DNA of 15,286 nucleotides. Source: Verrucomicrobia bacterium UBA3063. GTDB taxonomy: Bacteria > Verrucomicrobiota > Verrucomicrobiia > Methylacidiphilales > Verrucolacustridaceae. The DNA lies in the NCBI GenBank assembly GCA_002366885.1, contig DFCD01000055.1, positions 1 to 15,286 of the forward strand, written 5' to 3'. A program made the translations under genes and the position numbers. Below are positions 7,094 to 12,652 of this stretch, one piece after another. The number at the start of each line of letters is the position of its first letter. Positions within the stretch are counted from its first letter, which is position 1. Below the pieces are notes generated by a model. The model made no database searches. It had not been told where the DNA came from and worked only from the letters and a program-made list of their open reading frames with translations.

Positions 7094-7957
7094 TCAGCCG
7101 TCTCCGAGAAGGTGTTTCAAGTATTCATCTTGGGCCATGCGCAAGGGAATGGGGCCGTCCGCCTCGCCGCGGACGAACTGCTGGAGGAAGGGATCGGGGT
7201 TTTTCCGGATCTCCTCGGGGGTGCCTTCGGCGACGATCTGTCCCTGGCGCGGGCCGTTCCCGAGCATGAGGATGCGCGTGGCGATGCGGAAGACGCTGGT
7301 CATGTCGTGGCTGACCACCACGGCGGTGGCGCCGATCTTCCGGGTGCTATCGAGGGTCAGCTGATCCACCACCGCCGTCATCACGGGGTCGAGCCCCGAG
7401 GTGGGCTCGTCGCTGAAAAGGATTTCCGGGTCGAGGGCGAGGGCGCGGGCCAGGCCGACGCGTTTCCGCATGCCGCCGCTGAGCTCGGAAGGCATGAAGT
7501 TTTCAAAACCGGTCAAGCCGACCAGTTCCAGCTTCATTTTGACGATCATCTCGATGATCGAGGAATCGACATCGCTATGGTGGCGGAGAGGGAGGGCGAT
7601 GTTTTCCCCCACGGTCAGGGACTGAAAGAGGGCTCCGAACTGGAAGTTCATCCCGAAGCGAAGGCGGATCCGGTCCAATTCGAACGGATCCATCCGGGTG
7701 ATGTCCTCGCCGAAGAGGTGAATCGATCCGGAGGTGGGCTTCTGGGCTCCGATGAGGCAACGGAGCAGGGTGGTTTTGCCGCAACCGCTGCCGCCCATGA
7801 TCACGAAGGTTTCGCCGGCGCGGACCTGAAAGCTGATGTTGTCGAGGACGCGCCGATCCCCGAAGGCCTGTACCAGATCGCGAACCTCGAGAATGATCTC
7901 GCCGGCCTTAAAAATCTTCTTGGGTCCGGAACCGATTTTTCTGGGGGCCTCCCTCAT
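7094..7957 (-). CDS. mlaF: ABC transporter ATP-binding protein (MlaF-like)
   Basis: The protein has 287 residues. It is the cytoplasmic ATPase that drives the MlaE-MlaD lipid transporter. Visible motifs are Walker A GGSGCGKTT (55-63), the Q-loop glutamine (NFQFGALF, about 104-111), signature LSGGMRKRVGLARAL (159-173), Walker B with catalytic Glu (ILFSDEPTSGLDP, 179-191) and the H-loop His217 in VVVSHD. All catalytic residues are intact. The MlaF-type signature LSGGM-(R/K)-KRV separates it from most importers. Residues 1-19 form an extra basic N-terminal lead. It is about 20 residues longer than E. coli MlaF, partly in the C-terminal tail after the ATPase core. The ATG at 7957 overlaps the mlaE stop as ATGA. 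Confidence 0.93.
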   Translation of the reverse strand: MREAPRKIGSGPKKIFKAGEIILEVRDLVQAFGDRRVLDNISFQVRAGETFVIMGGSGCGKTTLLRCLIGAQKPTSGSIHLFGEDITRMDPFELDRIRLRFGMNFQFGALFQSLTVGENIALPLRHHSDVDSSIIEMIVKMKLELVGLTGFENFMPSELSGGMRKRVGLARALALDPEILFSDEPTSGLDPVMTAVVDQLTLDSTRKIGATAVVVSHDMTSVFRIATRILMLGNGPRQGQIVAEGTPEEIRKNPDPFLQQFVRGEADGPIPLRMAQDEYLKHLLGDG

Positions 7958-8730
7958 AGCACGAAGAAAAAGAGTCCGGTCAGGGCGGCATCCGCGATGA
8001 TGATCCAAAGAATGGAATAAACGACAGAGGCGGTGGTGGCCCGGCCAACCCCTTCCGCGCCGCCGGTGACGCCAAGTCCCTGGTAGCAAGCGATGGTGAT
8101 GATGAGATGGGCGAAGACGACGCTTTTGATCAGGCCGGAGTAGAGATCCCACAATTCCGGCCGCTGGACGGCGTGGGTGATGTAGAACGACGAAGTCATG
8201 TCGAGGGTGCCGATACAAACCGCCCAACCGCCGGCCAGGCCGACACAGTTTCCGAAGACCGTCAGGATGGGCAACATGATCATTAGGGCGAGGTAGCGGG
8301 GGACGACGAGGATCCGGGTCGGGGAGATCGCCATGACCTTGAGGGCTTCAATCTCCTCGTTGACCTTCATGGTGCCGAGCTCGGCTGCCACGGCGGAGCC
8401 GCTGCGCCCCACCACGATGATGGCGATGAGGAGAGGCCCGAGCTCGCGAAGAAGGCTCAGGGAGACGAGGTCGGGGATGAAAGCGTTGGCCCCGAGTTTG
8501 CCGAGCTCGGTGGAGGATTGCATGGCGAGGATGAAGCCGACGCTGAGGGCAACCAAACTGGCCATGGGCAGAGCCTCCACACCGATGCGGATCATCTGCC
8601 GAAGGGTCAAAGAGGGGGAGAGGACGCGGGGGTTGGTCAGGCCCCAAAGCAGAAAGCTGTAAATCCGGGCATTGAGGGTGACGTAACCATCACCTTCCAC
8701 CCGGCGAAGGGCATTAACGACGAATTTCAA
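7954..8730 (-). CDS. mlaE: ABC transporter permease (MlaE/YrbE-like)
   Basis: The protein has 258 residues, the normal family length. It is the inner-membrane permease of the Mla lipid transporter. It shows the strongly conserved family core RELGPLLIAIIVVGRSGSA (95-113), followed by AELGTMKVNEEIEAL (116-130). The C-terminal pattern GGAEGVGRATTASVV (223-237) is also present. Several membrane segments lie at about 57-75, 97-115, 145-172, 200-218 and 238-257. The start at 8730 overlaps the STAS stop as ATGA, so translation of the permease should depend on the STAS gene. That is consistent with a fixed STAS-permease pairing like MlaB with the E. coli MlaFED complex. Confidence 0.93.
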   Translation of the reverse strand: MKFVVNALRRVEGDGYVTLNARIYSFLLWGLTNPRVLSPSLTLRQMIRIGVEALPMASLVALSVGFILAMQSSTELGKLGANAFIPDLVSLSLLRELGPLLIAIIVVGRSGSAVAAELGTMKVNEEIEALKVMAISPTRILVVPRYLALMIMLPILTVFGNCVGLAGGWAVCIGTLDMTSSFYITHAVQRPELWDLYSGLIKSVVFAHLIITIACYQGLGVTGGAEGVGRATTASVVYSILWIIIADAALTGLFFFVL

Positions 8731-9068
8731 GAGGTGGCGAGGGCCTTGAGGGCCTCGGCTTCGTTGGAAAAGATAGAAAAGACTTCCGTCAAGCGGACGA
8801 GCTCGATGGAGCTGCGGACGGAAAGACCGAGGTTGCAGAGGCCGAACCTGCCCTGATAGGCCCTGGCCGACTGGTAATATTCAATCAGGGTGGCGAGCCC
8901 GGAGGAGTCGATATAGGCGACCTCGGCAAAATTCAGGAGCAGGCGGGGTGTCTTGGCCTGGGCCTTGGCCTTGAGCACGGCCCGCAGGGCAGGGGACACA
9001 TGGAGATCAATTTCGCCTTTCACGGCAAGAACCAGGACCTCCCTTTCGGTTTTTTCCACGATTTCCAC
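8727..9068 (-). CDS. STAS-domain protein, anti-anti-sigma/MlaB-like
   Basis: The protein has 113 residues and is a single STAS domain. The key motif is YIDSSGLATLIEYY (52-65); Ser55 is in the place of the serine that SpoIIAB/RsbW kinases phosphorylate in SpoIIAA/RsbV. In E. coli the STAS protein MlaB binds MlaF and is needed for transporter activity, so this first gene of the Mla block may fill that role. Unlike a purely structural MlaB it keeps the full phosphorylatable DSSG motif, and an RsbW-like gene sits in the same operon. The start codon is GTG at 9068; no in-frame ATG or Shine-Dalgarno sequence is present. A -10-like TAAAAT ends 8 bases upstream, which would give an almost leaderless transcript. 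Confidence 0.88.
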   Translation of the reverse strand: MEIVEKTEREVLVLAVKGEIDLHVSPALRAVLKAKAQAKTPRLLLNFAEVAYIDSSGLATLIEYYQSARAYQGRFGLCNLGLSVRSSIELVRLTEVFSIFSNEAEALKALATS

Positions 9069-9076
9069 AGAAAGGG

Positions 9077-9105
9077 ATTTTAGGAGGCAAGCCCCCTGTC
9101 CCCAA
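9077..9105 (-). promoter_or_regulatory. sigma-70-like promoter of the STAS-mla operon
   Basis: Reading the minus strand, TTGGGG (9100-9105) and TAAAAT (9077-9082) are 17 bases apart. The -10 box matches TATAAT at five of six positions; the -35 box matches at three. TAAAAT ends 8 bases before the GTG start, so the 5' leader would be only a base or two. It lies in the 95-base divergent region 9069-9163. I found no equally good promoter toward the plus-strand gene at 9164. Confidence 0.5.
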
Positions 9106-9163
9106 GATCAAAGACGGACTTTTCCGCTGGCGGTGGCGGCGGGTTGAGTGGATTCTTGCCGGG

Positions 9164-9652
9164 ATGAGTTTCTGGAATTTTCTCCGGCCGCCCCCCCTGG
9201 ATCCCAAGCTCAAGCTGGTGGGGTCGACCGCCATCTTCCAAAATTGCACCCGGCAGGAGCTAGAGACCCTCAGGCTTTACCTACACGAGCGGCATTATCT
9301 CGCCGGGGAGATTGTTTTCGACGAGGGGGAGGAGGGGGAGGGGGTCTACATCGTGGCTTCCGGAAAATTCCGGGCGACCCGCAAGGGCATGCTCAAGAAG
9401 AAGAATCTCGGGGAGATTCTGCCGGGGGAATGTTTCGGCGAAATCGCGCTGTTGAAATCCAGCTGCCGCCTGGCGACGGTGGTGGCGGAGGAGCCTTCCG
9501 TGGCTTTCGCCATGTTCCGCTCGGAGCTGGAGCGGTTGGCGGACGCGCGGCCGCGGCTGGGTTTCAAGGTGGCCGTGCAGGTGGCCCGGCTGATGTCCTC
9601 CCGTTTGCACCGGTTCCTTGAGGGTGAAACGGACACCTCGATCCTTTCCTGA
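9164..9652 (+). CDS. stand-alone cyclic-nucleotide-binding-domain protein
   Basis: The protein has 162 residues and is made almost wholly of one cNMP-binding (CAP_ED) domain. It runs from about residue 18 (FQNCTRQELETL) through GEIVFDEGEEGEGVYIVASG (48-67, family turn motifs) to the phosphate-binding cassette FGEIALLKSSCRLATV (91-106). That cassette has the Glu and Arg102 expected to contact the cyclic phosphate and ribose. No helix-turn-helix follows; the last 30 residues are a basic helix and a short tail. It is therefore not a CRP-type transcription factor and probably acts by binding a partner. It is the first plus-strand gene after the divergent region, and the permease gene starts 3 bases after its stop. 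Whether it binds cAMP, cGMP or another ligand cannot be told. Confidence 0.85.
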   Translation: MSFWNFLRPPPLDPKLKLVGSTAIFQNCTRQELETLRLYLHERHYLAGEIVFDEGEEGEGVYIVASGKFRATRKGMLKKKNLGEILPGECFGEIALLKSSCRLATVVAEEPSVAFAMFRSELERLADARPRLGFKVAVQVARLMSSRLHRFLEGETDTSILS

Positions 9653-9655
9653 TCC

Positions 9656-10816
9656 TTGAACCAGGAAAACCGGCCTTCCCATCCGAGCACGCTCGAACAT
9701 CCGGTCATCTGGATCGGGGTGATCGGCGGCACCCTCGGCTCCATCGTCCTGCTGGACCGGATCGCCTGGTTGGCCCTGCCCCTGATCCTTGCGGTGGTTT
9801 TCTATTATCTCGTTCATCCGGCCCTGGTTCGCCTGCAGCACTGGGGTCTCGCCCCGCAACATTCCCTGGCCATCTTTCTGGTGCTCGCCTCCCTGGTTTG
9901 CGTGGTGGCGTCCCTCACCGTCCTGCCGGCCATGCTGAATTCCCTCAATCAGTTCCAAAGCAACCTTCCGGAGACCATGCAGCGGCTGACGCAGATTGCC
10001 TCCGAATTCCTGAGGAACATCGAGGCACGCTTCCCGATGGCGAAAAAGGCGGACCTGGCGGAGGGGTTGCAGGCAAGGATCGATTTTTTCGCGCAGGGCA
10101 AGGGAACGCAGTTTGCCGGCGATGCGGCGCTTTTCGCCTTCAAGTGGCTGCCCAGCCTGTTGCTGGTGCCTTTTCTGACCTTCTTTTTTCTCCGGGACGG
10201 CACCGCCTTCCACCAACTGATCCTCCGGGCGGTGCCCAACGCCTTCTTTGAAAAGACCCTGCTGCTCTTCGACCGCATGAACCGGCAGATGCACGCCTAT
10301 TTCCGGGGGATGTTCTGGCTGACGGTGCTGGACACGGTCACCCTGGGGCTCGGCCTGTGGCTCCTCGGCATGAAGGATGGAACCTTTTCCTTCCAGAATG
10401 CGATGTTGTTGGGGTTGGTTTGTGCGGTCTTCGCCTGGGTGCCCTACGTGGGCACGGCGGTGGGGGGATTGATCGCCGTTTGCGTTTGCGCGCTCCAATC
10501 TCCCCATGACCCCCAGCTTTTGCTGGGCGTGGTTCTGCTTTTCTGCGGGGTGCGCCTGTTGGATGAGTTTCTCTATACCCCGGCGACGGTGGGCCGCGCC
10601 CTGCATATGCATCCCTTGGTCAGCGTGATGATGATTTTTGCGGGGGGCATGCTCGGTGGAGTGTACGGACTGCTTTTGGCGCTGCCTTTGCTGGGGATCT
10701 TCACGGTTCTGGGGCAGATGTTCGGGGAAATCTGGTTTGATTCCCGTCTGCGCGCCCGGCATGCAGCCAGGAACCTCCTCGAAAAGCGCTTGGCCTCCAA
10801 CGACTTGGATCTTTAG
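9656..10816 (+). CDS. AI-2E family transporter (PerM/YdiK/TqsA-type permease)
   Basis: The protein has 386 residues, typical of the AI-2E transporter family (Pfam PF01594). Members move varied solutes or act in Na+/H+ exchange or peptide export; AI-2 itself is the substrate of only a few, so no substrate is assigned. Membrane segments are at about 17-33, 37-55, 70-92, 160-180, 218-238, 247-282, 286-301 and 323-355. The soluble helical loop (about 95-150) and the conserved C-terminal pattern LLDEFLYTPATVG with HMHPLVS (301-323) fit the family. The start codon is TTG, 3 bases after the upstream stop. No ATG or GTG in the frame precedes the first membrane segment, so TTG is the best choice. It is probably co-transcribed with the cyclic-nucleotide-binding gene. 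Confidence 0.88.
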   Translation: MNQENRPSHPSTLEHPVIWIGVIGGTLGSIVLLDRIAWLALPLILAVVFYYLVHPALVRLQHWGLAPQHSLAIFLVLASLVCVVASLTVLPAMLNSLNQFQSNLPETMQRLTQIASEFLRNIEARFPMAKKADLAEGLQARIDFFAQGKGTQFAGDAALFAFKWLPSLLLVPFLTFFFLRDGTAFHQLILRAVPNAFFEKTLLLFDRMNRQMHAYFRGMFWLTVLDTVTLGLGLWLLGMKDGTFSFQNAMLLGLVCAVFAWVPYVGTAVGGLIAVCVCALQSPHDPQLLLGVVLLFCGVRLLDEFLYTPATVGRALHMHPLVSVMMIFAGGMLGGVYGLLLALPLLGIFTVLGQMFGEIWFDSRLRARHAARNLLEKRLASNDLDL

Positions 10817-10829
10817 CCGGGGCAGTTTT

Positions 10830-10854
10830 CCGGGGCCTCAAGCTTGCTCCCCGG
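10830..10854. repeat. palindrome downstream of the AI-2E gene
   Basis: CCGGGG (10830-10835) and CCCCGG (10849-10854) flank an inner palindrome, CAAGCTTG, in the 62-base gap before the DUF883 gene. It could fold as a hairpin in RNA from either strand. No T-run follows in either direction, so a terminator role is uncertain. Confidence 0.3.
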
Positions 10855-10878
10855 GGGCGGGACAGGCAGAATGACACG

Positions 10879-11205
10879 ATGGCCAAATCCAAAACCAGCA
10901 AATCCCCACGACGGTCCACGAAAGCATCCCTTGCCCGCGACGTGCGGGGTGTGATCGCTGACGCCGAACAACTTCTTCATGTCTCCGCCGGTGAGCTGGG
11001 AGAGAAGGCCAAGGAAGTCCGCAAGGAGCTGGCCCGCAAGATCGAGGCGGCGAAGGAGAGGTTTCACAACCTGGACGATGTCAAAGAGGTGGCGGAGGAA
11101 GGATTGAGGGAAGTGGACCAGGTGATTCGCAAACACCCCTACGAGTCGGCCGGCGCGGCCCTGGTGGCGGGACTGATCATCGGCGCGCTGTTGAACCGAA
11201 AGTAG
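10879..11205 (+). CDS. DUF883/ElaB-YqjD-like membrane-anchored protein
   Basis: The protein has 108 residues. The N-terminus is Lys/Ser-rich (1-20), a charged helical region of likely coiled coil covers about 20-82 (VIADAEQLLHVSAGELGEKA), and the C-terminus is HPYESAGAALVAGLIIGALL (86-105), the membrane anchor typical of the family. In E. coli, YqjD and ElaB are stationary-phase, RpoS-controlled inner-membrane proteins that bind ribosomes; that role has not been shown outside enterobacteria. It is followed 9 bases later by a YqjE-like gene and then by a small overlapping gene, the same order as E. coli yqjD-yqjE-yqjK. No Shine-Dalgarno sequence is seen. It lies 62 bases after the AI-2E gene. 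Confidence 0.85.
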   Translation: MAKSKTSKSPRRSTKASLARDVRGVIADAEQLLHVSAGELGEKAKEVRKELARKIEAAKERFHNLDDVKEVAEEGLREVDQVIRKHPYESAGAALVAGLIIGALLNRK

Positions 11206-11214
11206 TCTCGCTCG

Positions 11215-11580
11215 ATGATCTCCGCCCTGCGCGATCTGGCCCTGACCTCCGTCAAGCTTGTCGAGGAGCGGCTCCGCCTGCTCGGGGCGGAGCTCCAGGA
11301 GGAGAAATGGCGGGCGGTGGAGGCGGTGCTTTGGCTGGCCATCGCGCTGGTGCTTGGTGCCCTTTCGCTGCTGGTGGTCTCCCTGGCCGTGGTGCTTTCG
11401 GTCTGGCCCGATCCGCATGCCCGGATTCTTGCCCTGGTGGGGTTGGCCGTCCTCTACGGGGCCGGCGCCCTTTTTGCTTTTCTCCGGATGCGGAAGCGCA
11501 CGATCGGGGAAGGCCTGCCGTTCGCCGACACTGTCGCCGAATTCCAGAGGGACCGGGAATGGTTGAGCTCCAAACGCTGA
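11215..11580 (+). CDS. YqjE-like phage-holin-superfamily membrane protein
   Basis: The protein has 121 residues. An amphipathic N-terminal helix with ALRDLALTSVKLVEERLRLL (4-23) leads into two membrane segments at about 37-63 and 70-91. This is the pattern of the YqjE/holin 3-6 family (putative Actinobacterial Holin-X and YqjE). Despite the family name no lytic role is implied; members usually sit beside DUF883 genes in the chromosome. It ends in a charged tail (RMRKRTIGEGLPF onward). Its last 22 bases overlap the next gene. The exact function is unknown. Confidence 0.8.
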   Translation: MISALRDLALTSVKLVEERLRLLGAELQEEKWRAVEAVLWLAIALVLGALSLLVVSLAVVLSVWPDPHARILALVGLAVLYGAGALFAFLRMRKRTIGEGLPFADTVAEFQRDREWLSSKR

Positions 11581-11867
11581 AACGCGCGCGGGAAGCGCGC
11601 CTGGCCTGTGCCGCCTCGGCCCGTCGGGCAGGCTGGGAGTTTCGCCGTGCCGTCGGTCAGCTTTCCGATGTCGGCCGCTGGGTCGACGAGGGCGAGAAGG
11701 TCCTGCGCTTTTCGAGCCGGTGGGCCGGGTTGGGCTGGGCGGCCGTGCAGCTCTTTTCCGGCGGCCGCGTGGCCAAGGGAGGAATGGGCCGGCTGGCTGG
11801 GCGGCTTTTCGCCGGATCCAAACTTCTCCATCTGATCTTTCAGGCCGTGGAAGGCCGGCGCCCGTAA
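11559..11867 (+). CDS. small basic protein in the position of YqjK
   Basis: The protein has 102 residues and no firm family match from inspection. The ATG at 11559 overlaps the YqjE-like gene by 22 bases in another frame, indicating translational coupling. The first 30 residues are Arg/Ala-rich helix (LKRAREARLACAASARRAGW), then a charged part, then a moderately hydrophobic Gly-rich C-terminal half (about 55-98). The C-terminal half contains WAGLGWAAVQLF and LFAGSKLLHLIF, which could lie on or in the membrane. The E. coli yqjD-yqjE operon ends with the small YqjK protein in the same place, so this may be its counterpart. That rests on position and size, not clear similarity. The frame stays open upstream inside yqjE, but only this start makes sense. 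It ends 17 bases before proB. Confidence 0.6.
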   Translation: MVELQTLKRAREARLACAASARRAGWEFRRAVGQLSDVGRWVDEGEKVLRFSSRWAGLGWAAVQLFSGGRVAKGGMGRLAGRLFAGSKLLHLIFQAVEGRRP

Positions 11868-11874
11868 GCGGGCG
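11859..11874 (+). repeat. hairpin between the small gene and proB
   Basis: CGCCCG (11859-11864) and CGGGCG (11869-11874) form a perfect 6-bp stem with a TAAG loop that holds the stop codon of the small gene. GGAATTTTCC then leads directly to the proB ATG. The T-run is only four bases and is too weak for a confident terminator. The hairpin could affect translation of proB. Confidence 0.3.
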
Positions 11875-11884
11875 GGAATTTTCC

Positions 11885-12652
11885 ATGAGAGTCGTCGTGA
11901 AAATCGGCAGCAGCCTGCTCGCATCGCCCGGGGGCGGTTTGGCGGCCCTGCGCCTGCGCAACTGGGCCGGGCAGATCGCCCGTCTCCGCCGGGCCGGCCA
12001 CGAGGTCATCCTGGTCAGCTCCGGCGCCATCCGCGCCGGCATGCAGGCTTTGCGGATGAAGAAGCGCCCCTCCTCCCGTCCCGAGCTGCAGGCCTGCGCC
12101 ACCATCGGCCAACCCCTGCTGATGCGCGCCTATGCCGATGCCCTCGCCCCCCACCGGCTACTGGCCGCCCAGATCCTGCTGACCTCCTGGGACCTGGATA
12201 GCCGGCACATTTATGAAAACACGCGGGCCACCCTCCAGACCCTGCTGCGGCAAAAACGCGCCGTGCCGGTCTTCAACGAGAACGACGCGCTTTCCTTCGA
12301 GGAGATCGCCCTGCTGAACGCGTTTGGCGATAACGACCGTTTGTCGGCCCATGTGGCCATCCTGGCCAAGGCGGATCGCCTGGTGATCCTCACGGATGCT
12401 CCCGGCCTGATGAGCCGTCCCGACGGGGGAGGTCAGCTGATCCGGCGTGTGCGGAAAATCGACGACAAGGTTCTCGCCTGTGCCGGCGGCGCCGGCAGCG
12501 CGGGATCCGTCGGCGGGATGCGCTCCAAGTTGGAAGCGGCGCGCATCGCCCTGGCGCGCGGCGTGCCCGTGCTGATCGCGGACGGCCGCCGGTCCGGGGT
12601 GTTGCTCGAATCGGTGAAGGCTTCCGTTCCCGGAACCTGGATCGCCCGATGA
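11885..12652 (+). CDS. proB: glutamate 5-kinase, short form without a PUA domain
   Basis: The protein has 255 residues. ProB phosphorylates L-glutamate with ATP in the first step of proline synthesis in the cytoplasm. It contains an amino-acid-kinase domain with VVVKIGSSLL (3-12), VILVSSGAI (41-49), VPVFNENDALS (127-137), FGDNDRLSAHVA (148-159), LTDAPGL (169-175) and GGMRSK (210-215). It ends in GTWIAR. E. coli ProB (367 residues) carries a further C-terminal PUA domain that is missing here. The stop is clean and overlaps the proA start as ATGA, so this is a natural short form and not a truncation. The start at 11885 places VVKIGSS at the N-terminus as expected; the frame extends upstream but only over the small gene. 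Proline feedback residues cannot be judged by eye. Confidence 0.93.
   Translation: MRVVVKIGSSLLASPGGGLAALRLRNWAGQIARLRRAGHEVILVSSGAIRAGMQALRMKKRPSSRPELQACATIGQPLLMRAYADALAPHRLLAAQILLTSWDLDSRHIYENTRATLQTLLRQKRAVPVFNENDALSFEEIALLNAFGDNDRLSAHVAILAKADRLVILTDAPGLMSRPDGGGQLIRRVRKIDDKVLACAGGAGSAGSVGGMRSKLEAARIALARGVPVLIADGRRSGVLLESVKASVPGTWIAR

Noticed and set aside
9323..9345. G-rich run that could form a quadruplex
   Set aside because: Only three runs of three or more G are present, and it simply encodes the acidic Glu-Gly loop of the cNMP-binding domain.
9281..10762. Minus-strand open frame (493 codons) opposite the cNMP and AI-2E genes
   Set aside because: It is rich in Gln, His, Arg and Gly without any domain, and lies antisense to two well-supported genes.
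10830..10854. Terminator after the AI-2E gene
   Set aside because: The palindrome is real, but there is no T-run on either strand, so I list it only as a repeat.
10813..12105. Minus-strand open frame (430 codons) opposite the YqjD-like to proB region
   Set aside because: It has Arg/Pro-rich shadow composition and spans four real genes of the other strand.
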